The notes beneath the pieces are model-generated. The model was not told the DNA's origin, ran no database searches, and worked only from the letters and a program-made list of their open reading frames with translations. A stretch of 64,000 bases of DNA from Seiridium cupressi (taxonomy: Eukaryota > Ascomycota > Sordariomycetes > Amphisphaeriales > Sporocadaceae), in the NCBI GenBank assembly GCA_036674765.1, contig JARVKI010000079.1, forward strand, positions 1 to 64,000, written 5' to 3'. The translations under genes were made by a program, and so were the position numbers. Each line of letters begins with the position of its first letter. The stretch's first letter is position 1. Shown here piece by piece: positions 1 to 12,888 of this stretch.

Positions 1-3000
1 CAAATCCTTTGCCCAATCCTGGACGAAGTGTTAACCACAATCAATTTAAACGGCCCCTGGTTTGGGTGCCGTCAACGCCCTTTTTGGGCGCCGCCAGGAA
101 ACGGGGTATTACCCCCCCCCCCCCCCCCCCCCCGTCATTCCGCCCCTTGTACCGGGCTTGCTCAGCCATGCTTCTTAAAAACGTGCAAAGAGACACGAGA
201 CATGGTCTCTAATGCTAGCTCCAAAGTCAAAAATAGCGCCACGAGATCTAACTTGCTTCAGGCCAAACAGTGCGGAGAAGTATTAAATGCACTCAACGGT
301 GAAGGCAAATAGAAGAGTTTTGCCGCAGAGCTTGCTGCCGTGACCAACAGTCGCAAGTCAGTCGCTTCCAATGCGCGCAGATCTGCATGATCTGCCCTCG
401 TATAGATGTGCCAATTGAGACAGCCTTGTGCCTCGTCATGGTTCCTTCCCCGAAATAAGGCTCTCAGGGATAGCAGCTCTTCGCTTGACAGTTGGCACTC
501 GGTTCTAATGTGAAAAAGTTCTAGACCGTATGCAGAGGTGGTGTCATATCCGTGTGTTCTACCACAGCTAGACCCCATAACTCTCACCAACGCTAGACGC
601 AAAGCATGGATATTCCTCTGAAGCATTCTATCCTCGCTTAGAACCTTCAGACGGTATCTTTGCTTTATCATCAAGTGATTGGCATCTCCACTAACCAAGT
701 ATGATCTTCTGCTTCACGGAAGTTTTGCTATCTGACTAATTATGTACCACCCGATTGTACCGTCATTGCCGGGAGTTTTGTCGAAAAGAGGCATCATCTC
801 CTCTCGTTTCAAGGAAATCCTGCATCCCGCGGCAGCCTCCCGGCGATGGCGCGCTCCCGCTAGGCCGCTTTCCACTCGTAGAACATTCTACACATTAGGG
901 AAGCCATGAGAGTACTCCGCAGGACACAGTACTTCTAGCGGAAGACCTGATGAATTGTAGTGATGATGCGGGACAGAATTCATCCGCGTTCATTGAGTTC
1001 ATCTCGTAGCTGTGGAGAAGGCCGCAACACCTTTCATTGCTTCTCCACATATCTCACCATAAGTGGGCACCACGAAAGAGAAGTTTGACAGTGCCCAACT
1101 CTGGGTTGGGAAATCTCGATAGGAAAGTATGCAGCCACGGAGATTTTCGCTGTCAATGAAATCAGGTGAAAGCCAGTCTAGACCGTGGTCTCCGACGATC
1201 GTCTGGCCTGGAGTTTGACGAAGCCAAAGGGCTTGCATACTGTCTTCACTGTGTTTATGACTAGAGCTTGCTACATATGTAGATTGCGATACAATAAATT
1301 ACTCCATCACACAACGGGCCCGTGGTAGCCGAGCTCACCAGAGAGTTGTCGGATATGTCAGTAAGATCGACTAGCCCCTTGTACTCAGTATAATGGAAAC
1401 ATCTATAGTTGGCCAGAGACAGTCAGGAGTTTGAAGTTTCAAGTTGTTGAGTTTCGAACGCTAGCCTCTCTGCGGACAGTGGTCTATCACATCTACCGTG
1501 CCATTGCAATCAAGTCCGTATGTATTGAATAAATTGCCCGGTAAAGATGGCGTGAAACCAGGGGAATGATATTCCCCGGGAAATCTGACCCCGGCTCCTC
1601 ACGTCAAACTGGCATTCCCCTTCAAGGCATTCTCAGTGAGCTCCCTGGTCGTACCACGAGATGATCGTGAGGAATGGTTCCCGGCGGGCTGGTCATCATA
1701 TCATATCCTCGACGGTGTCGCAGCAGGGCAGTCCCTGTGTTCAGACTGGGGGCTTGGTGTACAAATATGTTCAGGGGTTCTATAACAACCCTCGCAAATC
1801 TTTATTGGTGACGACAACACTCATTCGCTTCGCGGACTGGAGTTCGAGACTATCTAACTAACTCTCAAACTCCCTCGTAGTAATTCCTCGGCGGTCCGTC
1901 CATACTGCCATCCACGCAACGCTGCGCTGGCGAGATGCCTCGGTCATGATCTCTGGCTAGTAGTATTTCGGTCGAGGAAGCCTCTCCTACCGCTGCAATT
2001 CTATACTCATTGCTTTTGTGTTCGCAGCAGCCACCTCGTAAAGTAATGAATACAGCGTGGTTGGTGGCTAACGACTCCAGGAGAAAAAGCAATCGTGACC
2101 AAGCCTCCATTCCTACCTCACTACATCTTCCTGCGCCTCCCCGAGCTCCAGAAATAGCCTTCACCGCATGTTCGATGTGTATTTCCAGCTCCCAGGCTAT
2201 CGGAACCCGACGTGGCAAATGTGATTCCTATCAGTTGCTGCATCTTCCTGCCTAACTGGAATGTTCCCGCAGATTGAACAAGTCACCTGCATACCGGCCC
2301 TCACCCGGTAGGAGAACTGGATTTGCTGCTTCTATCTTTACCAACCGGCCGACTTGTCAGGCGTATACTTCCTGCAGAGGCATGATGCGAACCTCTACCG
2401 ACCATAAAACCTCCACTCTAGAGCTGCACAATGTCTGTTACGCAACATACTACACTGACACAACATATAACGATTGGTCGGTGCAGATTCATGGCCATCT
2501 GATCAATCCAACGATATGTCGAGGTGTAGAGTATTACTATGTATGCATGCCGGGATTGCTGATGGACCCCAACTTCTTTCTATGAGCCTGGCTTTACATT
2601 GTCGGAGTGTTCAAGACTCGAAATGAATTTCTTATTCCCTGGGCATAACATCACCCCTATCTAAATGCTAGCCGGACAGTGAGTAGGTGAAATTATCATT
2701 GAAGATACTGAATGTTTGATCTGCTCTGTTGTTGGGACATTGTATACTCAAGCCGGGGTATGACCCCGGTTGCCTTCCGTTGGTTACTATGGGACTTTCA
2801 GCCCCCAGGACGACAAATACTGTGTACCTCTCACCAGGTCTTACTAGATGGCAAGTGTGTGTGCTCCAAATCAATAAAAGCTCCATTAGCTTGAACTGAA
2901 TTACGAATCTATTCCGTAACACGACGTGTAATTCGGCCGCCATGTGACTTTCATCAAAGGCATAGAGGTGTAATGAGATTAGACTAGGCAATACAGTTAC

Positions 3001-6000
3001 ATGGATCCACGGACCCGGAGCTAACTAGAAACACAAAAAATTCTCCGGCCACAAAAATACTTGTCTATCAAACCACATGTGCACCGGATAGATGAGTTCA
3101 CGAAACAGAAACAGATCCACGAAACTCCGGCGAATATTCCAAGTACCTACTATGCATTGCATCAAGCTGGAACTTCTCTATCGCCGAAATCCTTGCTTGG
3201 CAAGGTTCCTGATAAGGTCTTTTGTGGCTTCGTCCAGACCCAGAGGCTTCGGCATCTTGGGTCGGACAGGGTACGGGGGACAGGGTCGTAACCACGCACT
3301 CTGCTACCAGCAAGGATCAGGAGCCCCTGTCCTCGCATATCCACAGCACTACCACACCCACAGCTCTTCTCATCAGCAATTCCCTTGTCCCCTGCTCATT
3401 CGTCAACGGCATGGATGGGTGGAGGACAGGGTGGGATCACGACACCACAAAAAATCCTTGCTTTGCGTAATCGATCCATGCGTCTTGCAAGGGGGCCCGG
3501 CACCACGTAAGCGCGGGGAATGATCCCAGAGTTCCAAGGGACAATCCTCCTGAACCTTGCATGGAACCAAAATTCCCTTCCTCTCACTGTTCGCTTGTTT
3601 GCCCAGGCTGACCAGAATAACTACTGTATGTGGACGGCTGTTTCCGGTGACCAGGGAGGGAGTCTTGCGCTTGCAGCGCTGCTGGTGCTGCAAGCAGCTC
3701 CCACGCAAGGCGCGGTATCCTTCACCCCTTCCTCCACGCTTTCCCCCCTGCTCTGCTTTTCCGGTTGGAGATGCAGCAAGTGCTCCCACACACCCACGAG
3801 GTGGCATGGTCTGTTCCTCTCTACCGGTTTCCCACACAGTCTTTGTTTCCAGTGACGTTCCATTCGCTCGCCACGATTCGATGTAACCCCAATCTACTCT
3901 CTAACGGGACACCCGGCTCGGTCTCGGCTGGAGCACTTGGTCTTCTGTCGCCTCTTGGGAACCGTCGTTGCCTTTACATAAAAGCGCCGAGATGGGGGGG
4001 GGTGTTATGATATGTAAGCAAGACCAGGAGGATCAAGTACCGGAAGCTCAGTCCCGTGAAAGTCGCACGGTACGTACCCTTCTGAGTCGCTGCTATCGCG
4101 ATATCTGGACACCCCCTCCCCCGGTCCTGCCGGTCAACCTCTCTGGGTGGTCCTGGCGGGTTCGCGACGCGTGAAGCGAGTGAGTGGTGTTACTACGCAT
4201 GACGCGCTCTGTCGACCGACACGTTTGGGATAAGAATCATCAGGTTGCATTCGGGAGCACCTGGTTCCTGCATCAGCATTGGCAGCAGGCGAGGTCATAG
4301 AGACCTCCTTGAGGCTGCATCTCCCAGCGTTATGATTCTGTTTTGATTTCATTAACTCTTAATGTATAGTGCGGTAATGCCGCATATCTTGTGCATGAAA
4401 TTGCTAGCTCGGGTTGAAATCGTAACCCTTGCACGAATTGTCTGTGCAAGAATACGTACATAGCCGTCTGCTAAACTACTTGTTGCCGTTGACACACCCC
4501 TACAAGTCTATCCAATTTCGAACCATGGGTCCGGGCAAGCCTGCATTGCTAAAATTGAGTTTGGGCGCCGCGCAGGATTCAGGGGTACGGCTCAGGGGTT
4601 TTGACGAGCGGAAAGGACCAGCATCAGGGAGAGCCATGACGAATCCCGCAATTCGCAGACAGGCATTTTTCATCCGCTGTGGGGGCTCCTGTCAAGGCTA
4701 GTTCCGGATACTTGGACAGGGTGTGCCAAAGAGGAAAGTGATAGTCTTGTGGACGGCTTCGTTTGGGAGCAATGAGATTGAAGATATTTCTTGATTTCTC
4801 TGTAAATGAGCCGTGACGTTGAGAAATCGAGCGATCGAGACGCGGTATGGCTCGAGCTCTGCTCGTGGGCATCGATGAAATGATAACGCCAGGCGGAACG
4901 TTGGGCCGACAAACGTGTTTCTATTGAAAGATGAAACAAGCTATCGAGGAGTCGATGGCGATCAGTACTTGGTATTTGACAATTATGCGAAATATTATTG
5001 AAAGTCTTCAATTTTGTACTTATCTGCCATCGGATGTGCGGGAGGCATTTGTGCAAATTCATGCGCAGACCATGAAGCTGGATTTCTCGTTGCTTCGTCA
5101 ACGTCGGAGAATATGGGTTTCAATATCTAAATGATTCCCAATCGTATGACAGCCTCTATCATATCTAACGGTAAGATATGATGACGGTGAACATAAGTTA
5201 GAGAAAGCCGTCCATGACACCAGGAATCTTGAATGTAAGTACCGTGATATTATACAGAGATTTTGTCGGCAAACTGCAGAACGTAGACCGAGCACATGAG
5301 TGATGGGAGATGGCCAATGTCGGACAACGGCAGACATGCTACAGCATAAAGGGCCTCGATACTATAACGATGCCCTGCTGGTTCATCCACGTGAGATATT
5401 ATGTCCATCTGTATATTGTACAGAAGGCTTGCCATGGCTAGTGACCTTATACCAGGGTATCCGTGCGATATTCAGCCACGTTATGTATACCCATAAATCG
5501 GATCATATTGAGCATCAATTGTATAAGGATGTATCATATCACAAGGTAGATATAGCCGTTCTTACCTATAACATGAAGACGCATGAAGGCTAAGGTTCTT
5601 CTATGAGCTGTATGAAAAAAGAATCGCATGCCTACTTGAGCGACGGGTACCCATCAACGCGAATTACAATATCAACGTCTCTAGTATTAGATGTTGCACC
5701 ATGTCCTACGGATAGAGCAATAGTTACTACTCCCATTCGATTTACCTCGGTAGTCGAGTAGCTTAATGAGAAGCGGATATATATCGTATCCTATTCTCAC
5801 TAAACCATTCCGTAAATTATCAGCAGTGTGACCATCCATTTCTGCCACAGCAGACATAGAATCCTTATAGATCAAAAACAGAGACATCCTCTGAATGACA
5901 AAGACCGTTTGTTTGGAAGAGAGCTCGTGCGAACACGAGGGTGTTTTAGCCTATAGACAAAGATAGGCACGGGTTGTTTCGTGGCCGTGGGGAGACGAGA

Positions 6001-7319
6001 TTTGTGCCTGAACTTGACGAGTCAGTAATGTTAACTACAGGAAGCCATGTCCATATCCTAGAAACTATGCGGTGGATGCTAGTACAGAGAGGCCAGCTAG
6101 TGGTGATACTAAGTCATTGTTTAATTAGCGATGCTAGTCGCATCCTGGGCTGGGTCCAATTGATCTTACACTTTGGCAACAAATCAGGGGTTTATAGTCA
6201 TGGAAATTGAACACGGGTTGAGATAGTATCAAGAAAACAGTCCAAGCTAATGTGATAAAAGACTATCCAGTTATCTCATCTGAGAGTGACTCTCCCATCA
6301 ACTATACAATCTTATACCGAGCAGGTCATAGTAAATATCACTGAGATCGAGGTTTGTTAATGTAAATCAACCTATATCGGTATCAAATTCATCGAACTCA
6401 GCAAAAGGACGTAGTTGTTATGAATTCGCCGAGAGACAACCGAAAAATGAGCCTCGGATTCTAAGGATGGGTTATCGCAGTTGTCATGTGAATTGGGTCA
6501 CTTCTTCTATCTACATCGATGCCATGCTCGAGAAAGGCTTTGCTGCTACATCGAGGGATTTACCATTGTCTCTGATCTCGACTTCTCATCAAACCACACC
6601 AGACTATGCCCGTGTACCTAAGAAAAGACCATGCCCCTAGTCGGGACAGGTTGACACATTCTCCTTCGGCGAAAATTTCGAACCCTACTCCAGACGTGTT
6701 GAGCCGCCACGTCGAATATCAGGCACCAAGTCGGAAAGTAAATTGCCGCCTCTAGATACAGAGCGGACCTCAACTACCAGGTTCTTAGCAGTAAGCACTC
6801 TTCGTTGTGTATTAAGCAATAGCTGTTGGAGTCTTGGTGAGTGGTTGTAAGCACGCCAGGTTAACTGATTTCGGCGAGAGTGAGCACAGAGGTTGAGCTA
6901 GAACAATGTCAATATCCATAATCTAACCTAGCATATCGGGGCGGCTATGTAGCTTATGTATCATGGGGAGAATGACCCTAGAAAGGTAATGGCCACAGGG
7001 ACTAGTAATATGTTACACCCGACGGAACCGGACTCGCGTTCTCGACATAACCTATGACAACTTGACGCTTTCACACAAGGTAATTTATCGTATGAAAAGT
7101 AGGCAGTTCGGAGAGACAAGAAGGGCCTATGGATAAAGCCATCGTAAATACTTTCGGTAATGCTGTCACAATAGAGGGTATATGCATGCGGTTTCCTCAA
7201 AAAATTCACATCGAGCTCGTAAAATTATCATTCCATCAACAATAGGAACGATCACGTTACACCCAACAAAGACTGTCCCAACTTCAGATCGTCAAAACGG
7301 CATTTCCTGCGTCATCCCC
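1..7319. other. 7.3-kb stretch with no supportable gene
   Basis: All reading frames here are short (the longest is 146 codons, minus strand 258-698). None shows a recognisable domain or can be joined by plausible splice sites into a conserved protein. A run of 22 C lies at 112-133. Short minus-strand frames at 258-698, 999-1238 and 1865-2218 could be decayed exons, but I cannot name a family. No tRNA-like or rRNA-like sequence was seen. Confidence 0.5.
112..133. repeat. Homopolymer run of 22 C
   Basis: Positions 112-133 are uninterrupted C. It lies in gene-free sequence at the window edge, and its length is prone to sequencing or assembly error. Confidence 0.95.
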
Positions 7320-9069
7320 TTAGGCAAGTGAACCCATAGGGTCCCAGAGCGGGAGCACGACCGGCTCCTTCTTGAGCACATCCCTGACCTCCCTCGTCAA
7401 GAACCTTGGGTCCACGACCGCTTGGTAGGTGAACTCATCCATCCAGGCATCGCTCATGACGAACCAGCCTTTTTCGCCAGGAGCCTCGCCCCAGCTGTTC
7501 TGGACGCGCCACCTGATGGGCTTTCCGCTCTTCTCGTCGAGATGCACCGCCGTCAGAACCATGGCGTGCGTCATGGCGCTCTCGCCCACGCAGAGTCGTT
7601 CCGCCTTGGTCAGACCACCCTTCAGGATCTCGACGTTGAAGCCGAGCTCGTAATCAACGATGTCCAAATCCATGATGCCCCCAGTGCGGTCGCTGAATTT
7701 TCCGACGTCGCAGCCAAAGAATACGGGGACTCCTGATCTGAGCATGGAGATGACGGACTGCTTCAACGTATCCATCGCCACGTTTATATATGTCACGCCG
7801 CGGCCGCCGACGATGTTGCCTAGTCTATCTACGGACAACAGACTCAGGGGCTCATGTCGAGGGTCGTGAACAAGAGACACCATGCCTGCGATTGCGGACG
7901 AGGTGATGCGGTATTCGGAGGACGCAATGTCTTTTGAAAACTCAATAGGAGTGAGTGAGACGTTGCGCACCTTACCGTTCCTGTCGGCAAAGGTCCAGTC
8001 GAACTTCTCGGTCGCACTGGGTGGCGGGCCCAGAGTGAGTGTCAGAATGAGATGGATCTCGCGCATCATCTTCTGCTTGGCAGCGGATAAGGTCGCGGCC
8101 GTAGTGGACGATGACTTGAGGAGCTTTCGCAGAGTGATGGCATATTCTCGTAGTTTGGCCACGACAATATAGTTGACGCCGCGGCTGTTCATCGCATTCC
8201 AGCTGTCCGGGTAGAGTGTCTGCGGCACCAATCCGTATTTCTCAACGAGGTTGTATACCACTACGACATCTAGAGTCAGTATTTGCTTCTTCTAATATAC
8301 TTAATGAGTTGTCGGGAATCGAAACCCATATTTCAAGAGTAGAAACGCTAAATTAGGAACCGGTAAATTCCCAAAACAGGCTATACGGGGCATAAAATAA
8401 CTCCGGAAATTGCTTACTGTCCCATTGCCCACCGTCACTGATCGGTTCCCCAAGAAGGCGTTGGACGAGCCTTGACTCGAGGTCTTCGTCGGCAAGATCG
8501 ATGATGTTCTCCAGGAAGTAGTTTGCCTTCTCAAGCTTATCCCAGAAGAAGAGGTATGCTTGGGAGAGTTCAAAAGACTCAAGGTTATACTTCTTCATCA
8601 GCGCGACACGAAATACGTTCGTGCTCGCGAACAACCAGCACCGACCAGATGACCGTTGATTGGTGATAGGTGCGCCCTCAAAGGGGATCTGTACATTGAA
8701 GACGTGCTGGCCTGCGATCTTGGCAGAGCGCGAAGCTAAGACTTCCATTGGGTTGGCTGCGCTTAGGGCCGAGAGTGCAAGCCTGGAATATTTAGTCAGT
8801 AGAGCGTCCACATGTCAGACATCTTGATAAAACTATACAAACCTGTTCTTGGGGTCACGGAGCGCCCTGCTCTGCCACGAGCTAAGCAGCTGGACAGGCA
8901 GCCCTTCGGCCTGGCGAGATAAGCGTGCATCACTGCTCTTCTCATCATCGACATGTACGAAGTCCTCTTCGGCAGCTTCATCGCTCATCTCGAAAGACCG
9001 GAGTCTTTCCAAGACTGCCTTTTCATGCAAAGCCGATTCTGGCGTCACCTTCGATTGATATGAGCCCAT
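7320..9069 (-). CDS. lap3: Bleomycin hydrolase / cysteine aminopeptidase (Gal6/Lap3/Blh1, peptidase C1B)
   Basis: Cytosolic papain-like aminopeptidase that hydrolyses bleomycin and homocysteine thiolactone in characterised homologues and forms a hexameric barrel. Model: exons 8843-9069, 8418-8782 and 7320-8269; 1542 nt, 513 aa. The splice joins restore the conserved reading [16 protein letters not shown] and [18 protein letters not shown]. The catalytic triad is visible: Cys124 in [10 protein letters not shown], His432 in SAMTHAMVL, Asn455 in RVQNSWGEA. The C-terminus (LWDPMGSLA) matches the family, whose tail is self-trimmed and reaches into the active site. The start was chosen at MGSYQSKV; an upstream in-frame ATG-like extension adds nothing conserved. 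The first ~65 residues are acidic and family-variable. The second intron (8270-8417, 148 bp) is a copy of the repeated intron family described separately. Confidence 0.95.
8270..8417 (-). repeat. Introner-like intron copy A (148 bp)
   Basis: Intron 2 of the bleomycin hydrolase gene, GT-AG, phase 1. In sense orientation it aligns almost without gaps over its whole length with the intron at 49899-50045, and with both ends of the intron at 52129-52223. Shared landmarks are the start GTRAGYAATTTYYGG, a central CTCTTGAAAYATG block, and a CTRAC branch site within a few bases of the acceptor. Most differences between copies are transitions. Confidence 0.85.
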
Positions 9070-9779
9070 TATTGCACTGGTAAATGCGGGTAGATCAGTG
9101 TGCATATACGGGTAAAGAACAGTCAAACGATCCTATATCTATACACAATAGTCACGATGACCTCGAGCGTTAAGATGAGCTGTACAACAAGTAAAAGCAG
9201 TAAACATCCTACAGCTCGACAAGAAGAAACGGCGAGCTATGCTTGAGCTATGTCGTGACGAATGTAGGCTAAGTCCGAGTCGAGCAGGTAGATAGCTTAT
9301 CAATTCGCGGGTGATACCATCCAACACCGAACCCCAAGCGGGGAATCCATGTCGTGATTGGTCGGACTTATGAGCATTGTCTCAGTGTTGAACCATGATG
9401 GCCTACCTTGAAGGCCTACCCTGAAGCTTGGTGGCAGGCCTGTGATTAGGCAAAAATAATTATCGAGTATACATGCGATACCGAACTCCGAAGCCGAGTC
9501 CGCGGCGCTGGTAGTGAGGTCTTCATATTCACATGCGGCACAGAAACAAATGCGGACAACGTTGAACAATCAATTACCAGTCATTTACAGAGATACTATC
9601 TACTGAACAACCCGACAACAAATTTTCCAATCTCACAAGATAACCGCGACACCTGCCCCAAGTATAGCGTGAAGCGCTAACCGTTTGATTCATGTGCAAG
9701 GTCATGTCCCTATGTAATGCAAGATATTTGACTCCGTTTATAATCCATACATCGTGAGTAGCAATAGGCTGTTGCACAT
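9070..9779. other. Intergenic spacer: 5' of bleomycin hydrolase, 3' of hexA
   Basis: No coding frame of interest. It should hold the promoter of the bleomycin hydrolase gene and the 3' untranslated region of hexA. I see no repeat or RNA gene. Confidence 0.5.
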
Positions 9780-11299
9780 TTAAAGGCTGGAAGCGTGGAT
9801 GGTCTTGACATCAACGACGAGCTCACGGCCACCGTCGTTGAGGACAAGGACGCGGACGCTGCCGCGGCCAGACTCGAAAGCCTTGGACAGGCGGGTCCAG
9901 AGACCAGACTGGTCAGTGACGGGGATGCCGGTCTTGACGTCGCCAGTCTCAGTCATGGCAACAACGCTGCCGTCCTGAATGTCCAAGACACGGTACTGCT
10001 TGAAGACAGGGCCGAGCATGGTCTGGACGACAACGCTGGGGGCGGGGTTGGAGACGAAGGATGACTCCTCGTGGAGCTGCTTGGTGAACAGGTCGACACC
10101 GAGGTAACGGTGCTGGCCAGTAGCAGCCGAAGTGGAGATACGGATGACCTGGCAAGGGCGGCCTTGCAGCATCAAGATATCTCCCATGCGGACGTGGTGG
10201 CAGGGGATGGTTACTGTGTTGGGGATGGCAGAAGGCTCTGAGTGGCGGGGAGCACGCTCCCGGACCTGGCTGACCTCAACATGGTCGTGGTGGAATACTT
10301 TGTCGGCCATCTTGTGAAGACCGTGACGGAAAGAATGATAGTGTCCTAAGATATCAATTAGCTATCATTGTTGAATAGGAACAGGTGAATCTAAGCTTAC
10401 CACTTTCGTCGTAATATCCCATTCTAGACTTTTGAGCGCCTGAGTGGTAGGATCGAGGATACTCAACGGTTTCCTCGGTGACCTTGGTTTCCTTGTGGTA
10501 GGAAGGAGCTGGCTTGGATGCGTCGACGGTAGTCTCGACACGAACGTGCTCGTCGTACGAAGGACGGGCGTGAGAGCTGGCGGGTGGGTCAATGGTGGTT
10601 CCGCTTACGCGAACTTCCTCCTGGTAGGTGGGCTGGTAGCGGCTGCGGTACTCGCGCTCGATCTGATCGATTGCAGAGTATGAAGGGCGGTGCTGGCGGT
10701 CAACCTCGACGTAGGTCTCGGAAAAGGCGCTGGCAGGTCTGGGGCTTGTTAGTTGATATAACTATGGACGGAGAATAAACAATGTGTTAGGGAATGAGAA
10801 GGGGGCCCAAGCTTCCGCAGATCGCCGGAGGAGCTGCAGGGTGCGATACAGCTAACGTACGAGTCCCGAGGCTTGAGCTCTCAGGAAACATCAGACGCTG
10901 CGGATTGCCGGGACTCGGAAAACAGCTCGTTCTCTGCGCGCCTCTCATAGCTCAATCCTCAGACTCCATGAGTTTGATGTGGCGCGCCCAAACCACAAGC
11001 AGGAATACCAGATGGAACAGCTTAAACGAGTAAATACTGACCTGCGGTTCTCGGCGTAGTAGTCGTGGTGGACACCGGGACGGCGGTAACGTTCCTCTTC
11101 ACGTGTGATGCGGACCTCTTCTTCGCTGTAGCGGTGCTGCTCGTGGCGAGGAGGAAGGTGGACAGAGGCCTGAGATGAGGAGTATTGACCTTCCCGTCCG
11201 GCTTTCTTCTCGGGGAGCTTGATCTCAACCTCCTCGTGGGTCTGGGTTGTCGTCTGAACCTCAGCGGTCTTGTCGTCTTTGTAAGACGAGGGGAAGATG
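9780..11299 (-). CDS. hexA: HexA/HEX-1, Woronin body major protein (long N-terminal form; 5' end unresolved)
   Basis: HEX-1 self-assembles into the crystalline core of the Woronin body, a peroxisome-derived plug that seals septal pores of wounded hyphae. Model: exons ~11042-11299, 10401-10738 and 9780-10345. The core form starts at MGYYDESGHYHSF (ATG at 10422) and gives 195 aa, close to the 176 aa of Neurospora HEX-1. The eIF5A-like fold region is plain (IPCHHVRMGDILMLQ, then TETGDVKTGIPV). The two upstream exons join in frame (AG then A CCT across 10739-11041, 303 bp) and encode a charged, Tyr-rich extension, as in Aspergillus HexA. An in-frame stop lies just upstream of the first extension exon, so its true start needs another 5' exon. 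11299 is only the best acceptor (TTCCCTTCAG). The C-terminal tripeptide is SSL, not the canonical SRL peroxisomal signal. Confidence 0.9.
10739..11041 (-). other. 303-bp intron inside hexA long form
   Basis: Donor GTCAGT after GAACCGCAG and acceptor CCCCAG before ACCTGCC. It is several times longer than most introns in this window. It separates the optional N-terminal extension exon from the exon that carries the conserved MGYYDE start. Alternative splicing of hex1 is known in Aspergillus oryzae, so this intron may mark the isoform choice; that is inference. Confidence 0.65.
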
Positions 11300-11949
11300 C
11301 TGAAGGGAACGGGTACTCTGGCTTCAAAATCCAGATTGCCGACCTTTTAGGGCGCGAAGAGTCCTCTCCTCGACAACCTTTCACGCGTGAACGGAAAGGA
11401 AGACAAGAAGATTCCTCTTGCTCTTCTTTCTATATCTGAAAGAAAAGAAGGGAGAGAAGCAGCGGGCGGGATGGGCGCGCTTCTTGACCTGTTCTTTCAG
11501 TTGAGGGAAGAGAGGAAGAGGAGGATGTTGGTTTTTGGGTAGTGATTGGGTTGAAAAGCGGTCTGGCAGTTTATTGGAAGCAGGAGGAGAAAGGAGAGGA
11601 CGCACTGCTGGGGGGGAGGAGCATTGGTGCTGGCTTTTCAATGGTTCAGTTGATGCGTGGCACCTCAATGCAGGGTTCCTGTGGTCCAACGTTGTTTACA
11701 CGAGGTGGGCCTGTGTTTATCCCAGCCCATTTGCAGCTAGCCCACAGGCCGCGACCTCCCCCAACCTGGCCCAGCTCCACTTGGCCTGGAGACCAGATCC
11801 ACCGCTTACCGCTCACACACGTCGCGGATGCACCCGGCATGCGAGCCCAGCGCGAATACTGGGCTACGGGCAGAGCTGTCGGTGCGCACCATTTGCCAAC
11901 CTCATTTGAGCAGCCCGTCACCGATCAGCAGGCGCATGAGCCGCCCAAC

Positions 11950-11996
11950 TCTGGACCTTCTGGACCTTCTGGACCTTCTGGACCTTCTGGGCCTTC
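11950..11996. repeat. 9-bp tandem repeat, about five units
   Basis: The unit GGACCTTCT is repeated in tandem four times, then once with a one-base change (GGGCCTTCT). It is in non-coding sequence upstream of hexA. Confidence 0.9.
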
Positions 11997-12856
11997 TGTA
12001 CGGGCCCTCAGCCCATTGAGAATCGCAAATCCACACAGGGAACGTCATGTCTGGGCCACTGATAGACCTGCGAGCACAGGAAGCTTGTGCAGCTCCTATG
12101 GGGGCTTTCTATCGGTGACACAGGCCAGAGGCTGGCATGGTGCGGAGGAAAAAAGGTGGATGGGATGGGAACATGGAAGGAAGCTGGACGCGCTGGGCCG
12201 CTAGCTACCTTGCTCTAACCATTGAGAAGCTCGGATTGGCGCCACCACCAACTGTCACATCGACCACAATAGATTAGATATCACTCTCCTGTGCCTGCTG
12301 AAGCTGTCACTTTGGAGGTATGAGGCTACAGTGCATCAATTGGCCTGCACTGATCTCGCACCTCACATTGCAAATGCGCTCAGATGCCGAATTGGAAGGT
12401 TGGGGGGCTAGCACGGCTTCGAGACCGCCTGTGGAGGTTGGGAGCTCCCCGGGTGCCGCTTTGGTGGATGGCTGGGTAGCAGCACTGATCGAAGATCGCT
12501 CCATGTGCAACCCAATTGGATCCTCAAGCAGCGAGAACAGCCTGCCGATTCGACCATTTCCCAATTCCCAACCACGTCGTTGACCAGTGCTGCAGGTGGG
12601 CAGAAAGCATCTTCCATGGACGCGACGAGCGTGGACCGATCCCATTGGATCGACCCGGGGAGCATCTGCGGCTTATGCAAGCCAGAGTGTAGGTGTAGAG
12701 CTGATTGCTTTTTCTGCCCGGGGGACACGACCCTCACTCCACAGATCCTCATGTCTCTAAATTCTTAGTGCTTAGAGACCCAATGCGCTTCGTCCTCTTT
12801 GGATACTGCGACTCTCGAATCAGATGTTTCGAATGGTCACGATGAGTGCTTGCTTG

Positions 12857-12884
<28 letters not shown>
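12857..12884. repeat. (CTTT)7 microsatellite
   Basis: Seven perfect CTTT units followed by imperfect continuation. The minus-strand frame across it reads as a KKER repeat and is an artefact. Confidence 0.95.

Positions 12885-12888
<4 letters not shown>

Noticed and set aside
11542..12204. 220-codon plus-strand ORF upstream of hexA
   Set aside because: Composition follows the local 9-bp repeat (Gly-Pro-Ser runs), with no domain. It lies opposite the hexA leader region.
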